Below, one piece after another: positions 1 to 9,851 of a stretch of 64,000 nucleotides of DNA (positions are counted from its first letter, which is position 1; each line of letters opens with the position of its first letter). Origin of the DNA: Bacteroidota bacterium. Its GTDB lineage: Bacteria > Bacteroidota > Bacteroidia > B-17B0 > Aurantibacillaceae. The notes under the pieces are model-generated. The model saw nothing but the letters and a program-made list of their open reading frames with translations, did not search any database and had not been told where the DNA came from. A program made the position numbers and the translations under genes. Location of the stretch: assembly GCA_016708845.1 (NCBI GenBank), contig JADJFB010000008.1:68897-132896 (forward strand), written 5' to 3'.

Positions 1-2044
1 ATCAACAAACACAACAACCTGAGCAATTTTTACCAGGCCCAGTTGTAGCGCGTGCTTATAGTAAAGAAGATACTGCGAAAGCTAATGCTTTATTAAAACA
101 CCCAGCTTTAAAATCATACCTACCTAATAAATTGAAATTTATGTGGGGTTCTAAACCAGAAGAAGTGAAAAACGAAGCTGGTGAAGTAGTTGGTGCTTAT
201 TACGAATTATATGCTATTAAAATTACAGACAGAAGCGGTAAAGCTGCAATGTATGGTGATATTATTACAGATGCTCGTAAAGATTTTGATGCGCAAAGCG
301 GTGGTCACCCATACATTAGTATGCAAATGACTGGCGAAGCAGCTATTAAATGGGCTAAATTGACAAAAGACAATTCTCCACAAGGAGACAAAAAAGGTCG
401 TTCAATTGCTGTAGTGATGGATAACATGGTTTATTCCGCTCCAACAGTTAATGGCGAAATTAAAGGTGGTAACTCTCAAATTACAGGAAACTTTACTGTT
501 GAAGAGGCAGAAACTTTAGCAGCGGTATTAAGTGCTGGTAAATTACCTGCTCCTGCTCGTATTGTTGAAGAAAGTGTTGTTGGTCCTACTTTAGGTCAAG
601 AAGCAATTGATTCAGGTTTAATATCTACAATGCTTGCTTTATTAGTGATTTTAGTATTTATGTATATGTACTACAATAAAGCAGGTATGGTTGCCAACGT
701 TGCGTTGATTGCCAACATGTTCTTTATTATGGGTATTCTCGCCTCTATGAATGCGGTATTAACATTACCTGGTATTGCCGGTATCGTCCTCACCATTGGT
801 TTAGCGGTGGATGCTAACATCCTTATCTTTGAGCGTATTCGTGAAGAATTAGCTCTAGGTAAATCGTCCGCACAAGCTATTAAAGAAGGTTTTAAACACG
901 CTATGAGTTCTATTATTGACTCTAACGTTACCTTAGCTATTTTAGCGATTATCTTAATGGTATTTGGTTCAGGACCAGTTCAAGGTTTTGCTACAACATT
1001 ATTAATTGGTATTGGAGCATCTTTATTCTCTGCTATCTTAATTACTCGTGTTATTTTTGATTGGATGTTATCTCGCAAAATGGAAATTCCATTTGATAAC
1101 TCTGCTACTCGTAATTCATTTAAAAATGTAGCCTTTAACTTTGTTGGACGTAGAAAAGTATATTATGCAATCTCTACTGTAATTATTGTTTTAGGTACTG
1201 TGATGTATTTTGCTCACGGTGGTTTAAAATTAGGAGTTGATTTTAAAGGTGGTCGTACTTACCAAGTTCGTTTTGATAAAGAAATGAATACCGAAGATGT
1301 TAAACAATCATTAAAAGATGCTTTCAAAGACGCGTCATTAGAAGTAAAAACAGTTGGTGGTAATAACCAAATGAAAATCACCACTTCTTACCGTGTAACG
1401 GATAACTCTCCAACAGTTGATACAGAAGTTGAAAAAGCATTAAACGATGGTTTAAACACTTTAGAAGCTAAACATGAATTAGTAAGTCAACAAAAGTTGG
1501 ACCTACTATTGCAACAGATATTTTATATGGCGCTTACGCTGCTATTTTATTCTCTTGTTTAGTGATGTTTATCTACATCGTTGTTCGATTCAAGAAATGG
1601 CAATATGGTTTAGGTGCGGTTGTGGCTTTATTCCATGACGTGTTAGTGGTATTATCATTCTATACAATTTTAGATGGTATTGTTCCTTTCTCTTTAGAAA
1701 TTGGACAAGATTTTATTGCTGCTATCTTAACGGTTATGGGTTACACGATGACAGAAACAGTTGTTGTATTTGACCGTATCCGTGAGCGTTTAGCTGAAAA
1801 CGAAAAAGCAGATTCTACAACTGAAGAACGTAACTCATTAATTAACTATGCATTAAATAGTACATTAAGTCGTACAATTTTAACTTCGTTAACTGTATTC
1901 TTCGTATTATTAGTAATCTTTATTTTTGGTGGAGAAAGTATTCGTGGATTTATCTTCGCCTTATTAATTGGTCGTATCATTGGTACATACTCTTCATTAT
2001 GTATCTCAACACCAATTGTTGTTGACTTTGATAAAAGGAAATAA
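1..2044 (+). CDS. secDF: SecDF protein translocase fusion, 5' truncated and frameshifted
   Basis: Inner-membrane Sec accessory protein that uses the proton gradient to drive late steps of protein export. The reading frame is already open at base 1, so the N-terminus lies outside the window. The SecD half carries the GLAVDANILIFERIREE motif near 800-850 and a cluster of membrane segments. The SecF half begins near 1130 and carries a matching motif, TETVVVFDRIRERL, near 1750-1800. The frame breaks at the A4 run 1492-1495: adding one A restores the continuous reading VSQQKVGPTIATDILYG into the downstream frame, which ends at 2044. SecD-SecF fusion is usual in Bacteroidota. Because the gene is normally important and both halves are perfectly conserved in character, I infer a sequencing deletion rather than a true pseudogene. 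Confidence 0.93.
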
Positions 2045-2061
2045 TTAATAAGATTATCTTT

Positions 2062-2106
2062 AAAAACGCCTCATCCGCCAACTGGCGGATGGGGCGTTTT
2101 TGTTTT
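2062..2106 (+). terminator. Rho-independent terminator after secDF
   Basis: A strong GC-rich hairpin, ACGCCTCATCCGCC pairing with GGCGGATGGGGCGT around a short ACT-type loop, is followed by a T-rich tract. It lies 18 bases after the secDF stop. Confidence 0.85.
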
Positions 2107-2131
2107 ATAGAAATTTAGTATATTAGTATAT

Positions 2132-2671
2132 ATGAAACACTTTGGATTTATATTGATACTATTTTTTTACACTTGGACTTCAAATGCACAAAATACAGAT
2201 ACAATCATTGCTATAGTTCCCAAGCATACAACTTTTTCCTATTTCACAGCTGAAAAAATAGATCCTTTTGATTTTTTTCTTTCAAATGACACTTTATATT
2301 ACAAGCGATATAAAAAAAATAAATTAAAAACTGGTGATTCTGTACTTTATACCTGCAGTTCTATAACTAATAAAATCATAATATTCAGACGACCAAATGG
2401 TAAAAAGGTCTTTATTGGCAGTTGGAATTATGAAAGCATTTATGGTAAAATATTTTATTTTAACCGAGAAGGTAATAATATTATTAAAGGTGAAATGAGT
2501 AGGAATCATGGCTATCAAAAAATTGGTAAATGGTATTATTACTACTCAAACGGAAAAATAAAAAAAGAGGTTGAATATAAAGGTGAAGAAGTAGAAGAAT
2601 CAATAAAAATTGGAGTTTGGAAAACGTACAATAAAAAAGGCAAACTAATAAAAGAAGTTAAATACAACTGA
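2132..2671 (+). CDS. Exported protein with MORN-like repeats
   Basis: A 179-residue protein with an N-terminal signal peptide (hydrophobic residues 4-15, likely cleavage after SNAQ at about residue 20). The C-terminal third contains at least two MORN-2 type repeats of the form GKWYYYYSNGKIKKEVEYKG and IGVWKTYNKKGKLIKEVKYN. These are typical of Bacteroidota exported proteins annotated as 'YwqK-family' antitoxin-like, although an antitoxin role is not supported here because no toxin gene is adjacent. The remainder (about residues 25-110) is not recognised. It is monocistronic, lying between the secDF terminator and recF. Location is inferred to be periplasmic or surface. Confidence 0.7.
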   Translation: MKHFGFILILFFYTWTSNAQNTDTIIAIVPKHTTFSYFTAEKIDPFDFFLSNDTLYYKRYKKNKLKTGDSVLYTCSSITNKIIIFRRPNGKKVFIGSWNYESIYGKIFYFNREGNNIIKGEMSRNHGYQKIGKWYYYYSNGKIKKEVEYKGEEVEESIKIGVWKTYNKKGKLIKEVKYN

Positions 2672-2762
2672 TTTATTATACCAGTATTTTTTAATATCCT
2701 TTGACAAAAAAACGTATTTATTAAATTAATTAACAGTCAACCAAAAATCAGTATTTCATTCG

Positions 2763-2770
2763 TACCTTTA
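2763..2770 (+). promoter_or_regulatory. Putative -7 element (TACCTTTA) before recF
   Basis: The octamer resembles the Bacteroidota -7 consensus TAnnTTTG, with A at the last position. It lies 7 bases before the recF ATG, so the transcript would be leaderless or nearly so. No clear TTG -33 box is visible at the expected distance. Confidence 0.35.
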
Positions 2771-2777
2771 AGGTGCA

Positions 2778-3885
2778 ATGATTTTAGAGAAATTATCACT
2801 CATCAATTTTAAAAATTACGACGAAGCTCAACTCGAGTTTTGTTCGAAATTTAATTGCTTTGTAGGTAATAATGGCATGGGTAAAACCAATTTATTAGAT
2901 GCTATACATTACGTGTCTTTCTGTAAAAGTTTTTTTAATGCTATTGATAGCCAAAATATCAAACACGATTTACCCTTTTTTGTTATTCAAGCTTGGATTA
3001 ATAAAAATGGAGATACGCACGAAATTTATTGTGGTGTAAAACGTGGAGCTAAAAAACAATTTAAACATAATAAAAAAGAATACGAGCGTTTATCTGAACA
3101 TATTGGATTATATCCTTTGGTCATGATTTCTCCTTCGGATATTGAATTGATTTGGGACGGAAGCGAAGTACGCCGTAAATTTATGGATAGTATCATTTCT
3201 CAATACGATAAAGTGTATTTGGAAAAACTAATTGCTTACAATCATGTTTTACAGCAACGCAATGCTTTATTAAAACAGTTTTACGAAAGCAGAACTTTTG
3301 ATAATATGAGCTTGGAGATTTGGGATGATCAACTCATTATTCATGGTGAAGAAATTATTAAAATTCGCACGCATTTCCTACAAGAGTTTATTCCATTGTT
3401 CACTAAAAACTACCAGTTTATTAGTGGAAGTAATGAAAACGTAAGTTTAGAATATGAATCCTCTATTAAAGATTTATCCTACAAAACTGTATTAACAGCC
3501 AGTCTTGCAAGAGATAGAGCCTGTTCATCATACAACCGTAGGTCCACACCGAGATGATTTGGATTTTAAATTGATGGGGAATAGCTTAAAGAAATTTGCT
3601 TCTCAAGGTCAACAAAAATCTTACTTGTTAGCCTTAAAATTAGCTCAGTTTGAATTTATTAAAGAGAAAAAACATACCAAGCCTTTATTGTTGTTGGATG
3701 ACATCTATGATAAATTGGATGAAACACGTTTTAAGAAATTAATTGAGTTAGTAAGTGGCGATGAGTTTGGGCAAGTATTTATAACCGATACACATCCAGG
3801 AAGAATACAAGAATTATTTGAGCAAAATAATTCGGAACATATTATTTATGAAGTAAACAACGGCATCATACATAAACATGGCTAA
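2778..3885 (+). CDS. recF: DNA replication and repair protein RecF, frameshifted
   Basis: SMC-like ATPase that loads RecA at single-strand gaps together with RecO and RecR. The first frame carries the Walker A region GNNGMGKTNLLDAIHY (about residues 31-46) and the family motif SPSDIELIWDGSEVRRKFMD. The second carries TTVGPHRDDLDF, the signature-like SQGQQKSYLLALKLAQ and Walker B LLLLDDIYDKLD. The frame changes between about 3519 and 3530 by a net gain of one base (LARDRA in the first frame, HHTTVGPHRDD in the second). Both parts together give the usual length of about 368 residues. The downstream DciA-like gene overlaps its end by 8 bases. The lesion is probably a sequence error, but unlike the others it is not in an obvious long homopolymer. 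Confidence 0.9.
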
Positions 3886-4171
3886 GAACAATAACCTCAT
3901 AAAGCTAGGCGATGCTATTTCTCAAATTTTCAAAGAAGAAAAGTTGGATGAGAAATACAGCATCTTTGCTATTAGAAATGGCTGGGAAGGTATTGTTGGA
4001 AAAACCGTAGCAAAACATACCACACAAATAAACTATGCGCAAGGTATTTTGTTTGTATCAATAGATTCTCCAATCATCAGAAACGAAACGGCGTATGTAA
4101 AAGAAACCATTATTGAGAAAGTAAATAAATTTGTAGGGAAAAGATTAATTAAGGAACTTGTTCTTAAATAA
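3878..4171 (+). CDS. DUF721 / DciA-like protein
   Basis: A 97-residue protein of the DUF721 family. In many bacteria DciA-type members of this family interact with the replicative helicase DnaB during loading. The conserved layout is visible: an N-terminal helix (LGDAISQIFKEEKL), the W..IVGKTVAKHT core, and the C-terminal strand-helix region with VSIDSPIIRNE and the LIKELVLK end. Its start codon overlaps the end of recF by 8 bases, an arrangement common in Bacteroidota, which points to translational coupling in a replication/repair operon. A helicase-loader function is known for the family in other phyla and is inferred here. Confidence 0.75.
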   Translation: MAKNNNLIKLGDAISQIFKEEKLDEKYSIFAIRNGWEGIVGKTVAKHTTQINYAQGILFVSIDSPIIRNETAYVKETIIEKVNKFVGKRLIKELVLK

Positions 4172-4251
4172 AAAATGAGTCATGAGCCTTGACATTAAAA
4201 AAATGAAAAACTTAATATAGTTCTCACATTGCAGTTAAGAAATATTAAACA

Positions 4252-5475
4252 ATGAAAGCATTTAACGTACCGAAGTTTTACAGAAGTCCGATTATTAGTA
4301 AAATAAAACAATACCGTAAGTTGCAAGATCCTCGCAAGAGAGACAACTCGCCTACTCTATTGGATTTTGGTGCTGTTCAGTTTTTAATTGCTCGTCATTT
4401 TGGTTTTTGTTATGGTGTGGAGAATGCCATCGAAATTTCGTTTAAAGCATTAGATGAAAATCCAGGAAAACGTATTTTCTTATTAAGCCAAATGATTCAT
4501 AACCCAGATGTGAATAATGATTTGATTGAAAGAGGTGTACAATTTTTACAAGACACCAACGGTAATCAACTCATTTCATTTGACACTTTAACACCTGATG
4601 ACGTGGTTATTATTCCTGCATTTGGCGCACCTTTAGATATTATTGCTTTATTGGAATCTAAAAACATCAAAACTGAAGCGTACAATACCACTTGCCCGTT
4701 TGTTGAACGTGTTTGGAAAAAATCAGAATCAATCGGAAAAGATAATTACACCATTATTATTCACGGAAAACATAATCACGAAGAAACCAAGGCAACTTTT
4801 TCGAGAAGCGACAAGCACAACAAAGCCATTATTGTGAGAGATATTACCGAAGCAAAACTTTTAGCAGATTTTATAATTGGAACTAAACCTAAAGAACAGT
4901 TTGCCATTGATTTTAAAGGGCGTTATTCTGAAAATTTAGATTTAGAAAAAGATTTACAACGTGTGGGCGTTATTAATCAAACCACCATGCTAGCCAGCGA
5001 AACACAAGAAATAGCCGACTATTTTAAAACTGTGATGTTAGAAAAATATGGTGCTATTAATATTACAAATCATTTTGCAGACACTCGCGATACATTGTGT
5101 TATGCTACAAACGAAAATCAAGATGCTACTTATGGTTTATTGGAAACTGAAGCTGATTTAGCGATTGTAGTTGGTGGTTATAATAGCAGTAACACGTCTC
5201 ATTTGGTAGAATTATGTGAACGTAAATTCCATACTTATTTTATTTCTTCTGAAAAAGAAATCACCGACAAGAACACCATCAATCATTTTGATTACCCCAA
5301 TAAAAAACATTTAACGAGTTCCAATTTCTTACCGAACAAAACACCTGTGCATATTATCTTAACCAGCGGAGCTTCTTGTCCTGATTCGGTTATAGAAGGT
5401 GTTATTCATAAAATAAATAGTTTTTACTCAGATATAAAGCCTGTGGAAGAAGCAATCAAACAATTATCTAACTAA
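4252..5475 (+). CDS. ispH: 4-hydroxy-3-methylbut-2-enyl diphosphate reductase
   Basis: Iron-sulfur enzyme of the last step of the MEP isoprenoid pathway, converting HMBPP to IPP and DMAPP. Three cluster-ligand cysteine contexts are visible: HFGFCYGVENAIE (about residue 53), NTTCPFVERVWKK (about 146) and TSGASCPDSVIEGV (near the C-terminus). The HGKHNHEETKATFS stretch fits the substrate-binding region with the H and E residues expected. At 407 residues it is the long form found in Bacteroidota, cyanobacteria and plants, with an N-terminal extension before the first cysteine. It is followed one base later by the exonuclease gene, so the two are probably cotranscribed. Confidence 0.93.
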   Translation: MKAFNVPKFYRSPIISKIKQYRKLQDPRKRDNSPTLLDFGAVQFLIARHFGFCYGVENAIEISFKALDENPGKRIFLLSQMIHNPDVNNDLIERGVQFLQDTNGNQLISFDTLTPDDVVIIPAFGAPLDIIALLESKNIKTEAYNTTCPFVERVWKKSESIGKDNYTIIIHGKHNHEETKATFSRSDKHNKAIIVRDITEAKLLADFIIGTKPKEQFAIDFKGRYSENLDLEKDLQRVGVINQTTMLASETQEIADYFKTVMLEKYGAINITNHFADTRDTLCYATNENQDATYGLLETEADLAIVVGGYNSSNTSHLVELCERKFHTYFISSEKEITDKNTINHFDYPNKKHLTSSNFLPNKTPVHIILTSGASCPDSVIEGVIHKINSFYSDIKPVEEAIKQLSN

Positions 5476-5476
5476 C

Positions 5477-6276
5477 ATGAACTTAAATTTAACTAAACCA
5501 CTCGCTTTTTTTGATTTAGAAACTACAGGCATAAATGTTGGTAGCGACCGTATCGTAGAAATTTCTATTGTTCGCGTCAACATTGATAATACAACCGATA
5601 TTTTAACTAAAAAAGTAAATCCAACAATTCAAATTCCAGAATTTACATCTAAAATACACGGCATTTATGATAAAGATGTTATAGACTGTCCTACGTTTAA
5701 GAGTTAGCACCACAATTAGCGCAGTTTTTAATCAATTGTGATTTAGCGGGTTTTAATTCCAATAAATTTGATGTGCCTGTTTTAGTAGAAGAGTTTTTGC
5801 GTGCGGATATTGATTTTGATTTAAGAAATAGAAAGTTAATTGACGTGCAAAACATTTTCCATACCATGGAACCACGCAATTTAACAGCTGCTTATAAATT
5901 TTATTGCGAAAAACCATTAATTAACGCCCACTCTGCAGAAGCAGATACTTTAGCTACTTACGAAATTTTTAAAGCACAAATTGCTCGTTACGAAAACACG
6001 GAAGTAGAAGATGATAAAGGAAATAAAACAAAGCCAGTAAAAAACGACATGGCCGTTTTAAGTACTTTAACGACTCGTACTAAAAATGCGGACTTAGCAG
6101 GTAGAATTGTGTTCAACGAAAAAGGTGAAGAAGTGTTTAGTTTTGGAAAGCATAAAGATAAAACAGTAAAAGAAGTATTCACCAAGGAACCATCCTACTA
6201 TAACTGGATGATGCAAGGCGATTTTCCTTTATACACTAAAAAAATTATTACTCAAATTCGTTTGAGCATGAAGTAA
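5477..6276 (+). CDS. DnaQ-like 3'-5' exonuclease with C-terminal DUF3820-like domain, frameshifted
   Basis: DEDDh-family exonuclease. The ExoI motif FFDLETTG is at residues 12-19, the ExoII-type NSNKFDVPVL near residue 95, and the ExoIII-type HSAEADTLAT near residue 155. The last ~60 residues (FSFGKHKDKTVKEVF...YYNWMMQGDFPLYTK) match the small domain often fused to or paired with such exonucleases (DUF3820 type). The first frame hits a stop at 5705-5707. Inserting one A in the AA at 5699-5700 restores CPTFKELAPQLAQFL and a single 266-residue protein. It is probably not the replicative epsilon subunit, because Bacteroidota PolIII proofreading candidates differ and none of its partners is nearby. 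The loss of one base in a short A run suggests a sequencing error. Confidence 0.85.
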
Positions 6277-6282
6277 AAGTAT

Positions 6283-6855
6283 ATGCACGAATTAGAACCA
6301 TTTTATAATTGGCAGCATTTATACATCGCTTCGGAAGATGAGGATTCGCCATTTTATGGGGCTGAGTATAGTGAATTTACATTTAGCAACACCGTTTACA
6401 ATTACTATATCCATCCGCAATGGGATGATATGGGAAGCGAAACCTTATACCTCAAAATTTTATTTGTGGATTACGATGAGCATTACGCCATCATAGAGTT
6501 AATTGGCGAATGGAACGATGCGATTAATAACGATATCATGCTGTTAAAACGTGATATTATTGATGAATTAGCATTCCATGGTATCAATAAATACATCATC
6601 ATCGGCGAAAATGTATTAAACTTCCATCACTCTGATGATTCATACTATGAAGAATGGTTTGAAGATGTGCAAGACAATGATGGCTGGATTACATTTATCA
6701 ATTTTCAAGAACACGTGTTAAAAGAATTTAAGCAAGCTAATTTGTATTACTATTTTATCACTGGAGGAGAATTGAACGACTATGAATGGCGTAAATTTTC
6801 TCCGGGACAAGTGTTTGGGAATATTTCTAAGATTATTTCTAAAAGATTAGCTTAA
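6283..6855 (+). CDS. Conserved hypothetical acidic protein
   Basis: A 190-residue protein of unknown function, very rich in aromatic and acidic residues (for example DDSYYEEWFEDVQDNDGW near residue 110). No signal peptide, membrane segment or recognised catalytic motif is visible, so it is probably cytoplasmic. It begins 6 bases after the exonuclease stop and is likely the last gene of the ispH-exonuclease transcript. Length, codon use and a clean frame support a real gene. I do not recognise the family by name. Confidence 0.7.
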   Translation: MHELEPFYNWQHLYIASEDEDSPFYGAEYSEFTFSNTVYNYYIHPQWDDMGSETLYLKILFVDYDEHYAIIELIGEWNDAINNDIMLLKRDIIDELAFHGINKYIIIGENVLNFHHSDDSYYEEWFEDVQDNDGWITFINFQEHVLKEFKQANLYYYFITGGELNDYEWRKFSPGQVFGNISKIISKRLA

Positions 6856-6947
6856 ATTTTAAACTAAAAAAGTGTGCTCTTGTTAATAGTTTAGCTGATA
6901 ATTCAGCTCACAAACTATTATATTTGATACTGATTTAAACTACAATT

Positions 6948-9767
6948 TTGGCTACTCAAAAAGACATCACTACGCTCAATCCTAAAGAATTTATTATTAT
7001 AAAAGGTGCTCGCATGCATAACCTTAAAGGTATTGATGTGGCATTACCTCGAAATAAATTTATTGTCATTACTGGTTTATCAGGTTCTGGTAAATCATCG
7101 TTGGCATTCGATACATTATATGCAGAAGGTCAGCGACGTTATGTAGAAAGTTTATCTGCCTATGCGCGTCAGTTTTTAGGGCGTTTAGAAAAACCAAAAG
7201 TAGATTATATCAAAGGAATTTCTCCTGCTATTGCTATCGAACAAAAAGTAATTTCTCGTAACCCACGTAGTACAGTTGGTACCATTACAGAGATTTATGA
7301 TTACTTAAAATTATTATACGCACGTGTTGGAAAAACATACAGTCCCATTTCTGGTAAAATTGTTAAGCGCGATTCGGTAAGTGATGTGGTTGATTTTGTA
7401 AATACATTAAGCAACGAAACAAACTGTTTAATTGTATCAAAGTTAATTGTTCCAAAAGACAGAGACTTAGCCAAACATTTAGATTTATTGAATCAGCAAG
7501 GCTTTGCAAGAATATTAGTTAACAATCAAATCACTAAAATATCTGATTTTGATGCCAAAAAATCAAAAAAAACAGATGTTATTTTTTTATTGGTAGATAG
7601 GATTGTTGTTGATATTACGGATGAAGATTTTCAAAACCGTGTAGCGGATAGTGTGCAAACCGCCTTTTTTGAAGGCAATGGCGAATGTGATGTGTTTATC
7701 GAAAAAGATGATAAGTCATACAATCAACATCATTTCTCTAATTTATTTGAAGCAGATGGAATAACGTTTGAAGAACCTGACATGAATTTTTTTAGTTTCA
7801 ACAATCCAATAGGTGCTTGTAAAACCTGCGAAGGCTTTGGAAGTATTATTGGCATTGATCCTGATTTAGCAATTCCAAATAAAAGTATTTCTGTATTTGA
7901 TAACGCAGTTGCTTGTTGGAATGGAGAAACCATGTCTCAATACAAAAATCAATTAGTTAAGAGTGCTCATAAATTTGATTTTCCAATTCATAAACCTATT
8001 GCTCAATTAACTAAAGCGCAATACAATTTATTATGGACAGGTAATGAATATTTTGAAGGCATCACCGCTTTCTTTAAAATGTTAGAAAAAGAAAGCTACA
8101 AAATACAATACCGTGTGATGTTAGCACGCTACCGCGGAAAAACAAATTGTCCCGATTGTAATGGTACACGTCTGCGTAAAGACGCTAACTATGTGAAGAT
8201 CGGCGGTATGGGCATTTCCGAATTAGTGTTAATGCCAGTTTCAGATATTGCTTCTTTCTTTAAAAAACTAAAACTTAGCGAACACGATACATCTATTGCT
8301 AAACGATTATTGATAGAAATTAATAGTCGTTTACAATTTTTATTAGATGTGGGTTTAGGCTATTTAAGCTTGATTCGTGTTGCTAATACCTTAAGCGGCG
8401 GCGAAAGTCAACGTATTAACTTAGCAACTTCCTTGGGAAGTAGTCTTGTTGGGAGTTTATATATTTTAGATGAGCCAAGTATTGGTTTACATTCGAGAGA
8501 TACCGAACGTTTAATCGGTGTTTTAAAATCATTGAAGGCACAGGGTAATACGGTCATCGTTGTTGAGCATGATGAGGAAATTATGCAAGCTGCTGATCAA
8601 TTAATTGATATTGGTCCAGAAGCTGGAACCAATGGTGGAGAGCTAGTATTTCAAGGCAATCAAAAAGATTTATTAAAAGATTCGAAAAGCTTTACCGCAA
8701 AATATTTAACTAATAAATTACGAATTGAAGTTCCAAAAACACGCCGCAAATGGAAAGAGTTTATTGAAGTTCATAATGCTACGGAGAACAATTTAAAAGA
8801 CATTACTGTTAAATTTCCTTTAAATACCTTGTGCTGTGTAACGGGCGTAAGTGGCTCTGGTAAATCAACTTTAGTTAAAAAAGTATTATACCCCAATGTC
8901 AAAAAACATCTAGAAGGTTATTTTGCGAATGCAAAAAGTGATAAAATTTCAGGAAGCTTAAAACAAATTCAACATGTAGAGTTTATTGATCAAAACCCAA
9001 TTGGTAAATCTTCTCGCAGTAATCCTGTCACTTACACAAAAGCATACGATGAAATCCGTAATTTATTTTCGGAACAAGCTCTTGCAAAAGTTCGAAACTA
9101 TAAACTCTCTCATTTTTCATTTAACGTAGATGGCGGAAGATGCGAAGTTTGCGAAGGCGAAGGAACCATCACTGTTGAGATGCAGTTTATGGCGGATATT
9201 TCATTACCATGCGAGGCATGTAATAGTAAACGCTTTAAAGCAGAAACTTTAGAGATTTTATATAAAGGTAAATCCATTTCTGATGTATTGGAAATGACGA
9301 TTGATGATGCGGTGATTTATTTTAGTCAATATGAAAGCGATAGGATTTGTAAACGCATTATTGAACGCTTAAAACCATTACAGGAAGTTGGATTAGGTTA
9401 CGTGCAATTAGGTCAATCATCTAGTACTTTAAGTGGTGGCGAAGCACAGCGTATTAAATTAGCTACCTTTTTAATTGGAGGAAGTTCAACAACTCAAACC
9501 TTATTTATTTTTGACGAACCAACCACAGGCTTGCATTTTCACGATGTGGCTAAATTATTAAAATCATTCAACGCCTTAATTGACCGTGGACATTCCATTG
9601 TAGTAATTGAACACAATTTAGACGTTATTAAATGTGCAGATTGGGTTATTGATATAGGTCCTGAAGGTGGCGAAGAAGGCGGAACGGTTGTTGCCCAAGG
9701 AACACCTGAAGATATTGTGAAAAATAAAGTTAGTTATACGGCTAGGTATTTGAAAGAGAAAATCTAA
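6948..9767 (+). CDS. uvrA: Excinuclease ABC subunit A
   Basis: DNA damage-recognition ATPase of nucleotide excision repair. Two ABC ATPase halves are seen: Walker A GLSGSGKSSLAFDTLYAEGQ near residue 43 with signature LSGGESQR near 482, and Walker A GVSGSGKST near 632 with signature LSGGEAQR near 828. Zinc-binding cysteine pairs are visible (CKTCEGFGS, CPDCNGTRL, CEVCEGEGTITVEMQF, CEAC). The 939-residue length is typical. The start is TTG at 6948: no in-frame ATG exists between the upstream stop and residue 21, and starting at residue 21 would remove the conserved IIIKGARMHNLK strand. Either a genuine TTG start is used or the start codon is altered by a base error. Confidence 0.95.
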   Translation: MATQKDITTLNPKEFIIIKGARMHNLKGIDVALPRNKFIVITGLSGSGKSSLAFDTLYAEGQRRYVESLSAYARQFLGRLEKPKVDYIKGISPAIAIEQKVISRNPRSTVGTITEIYDYLKLLYARVGKTYSPISGKIVKRDSVSDVVDFVNTLSNETNCLIVSKLIVPKDRDLAKHLDLLNQQGFARILVNNQITKISDFDAKKSKKTDVIFLLVDRIVVDITDEDFQNRVADSVQTAFFEGNGECDVFIEKDDKSYNQHHFSNLFEADGITFEEPDMNFFSFNNPIGACKTCEGFGSIIGIDPDLAIPNKSISVFDNAVACWNGETMSQYKNQLVKSAHKFDFPIHKPIAQLTKAQYNLLWTGNEYFEGITAFFKMLEKESYKIQYRVMLARYRGKTNCPDCNGTRLRKDANYVKIGGMGISELVLMPVSDIASFFKKLKLSEHDTSIAKRLLIEINSRLQFLLDVGLGYLSLIRVANTLSGGESQRINLATSLGSSLVGSLYILDEPSIGLHSRDTERLIGVLKSLKAQGNTVIVVEHDEEIMQAADQLIDIGPEAGTNGGELVFQGNQKDLLKDSKSFTAKYLTNKLRIEVPKTRRKWKEFIEVHNATENNLKDITVKFPLNTLCCVTGVSGSGKSTLVKKVLYPNVKKHLEGYFANAKSDKISGSLKQIQHVEFIDQNPIGKSSRSNPVTYTKAYDEIRNLFSEQALAKVRNYKLSHFSFNVDGGRCEVCEGEGTITVEMQFMADISLPCEACNSKRFKAETLEILYKGKSISDVLEMTIDDAVIYFSQYESDRICKRIIERLKPLQEVGLGYVQLGQSSSTLSGGEAQRIKLATFLIGGSSTTQTLFIFDEPTTGLHFHDVAKLLKSFNALIDRGHSIVVIEHNLDVIKCADWVIDIGPEGGEEGGTVVAQGTPEDIVKNKVSYTARYLKEKI

Positions 9768-9822
9768 GTTTTTAAAAACCTATTAACAACGCTTTTCCAT
9801 TCTTTAAATTATTCGCACTTTT

Positions 9823-9850
9823 GATTTTTAGAAAAACCTTTCTAAAAATC
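9823..9850 (+). promoter_or_regulatory. Perfect 12-bp hairpin abutting the carA start codon
   Basis: GATTTTTAGAAA (9823-9834) and TTTCTAAAAATC (9839-9850) are perfect reverse complements around a 4-base loop, and the hairpin ends one base before the carA ATG. Upstream, GCACTTTTG resembles the -7 promoter element. If that is the promoter, the hairpin would form the whole 5' leader and occlude ribosome access. Regulation is inferred. Confidence 0.5.
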
Positions 9851-9851
9851 T

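Noticed and set aside
1485..1500. Programmed frameshift in secDF
   Set aside because: No efficient slippery heptamer with a downstream stimulatory structure is evident, and similar one-base breaks occur in many unrelated genes nearby, so a common error source is more likely.
2132..2671. Antitoxin annotation from the MORN-like repeats
   Set aside because: The protein has a secretion signal and no neighbouring toxin, so the usual automatic label would mislead.
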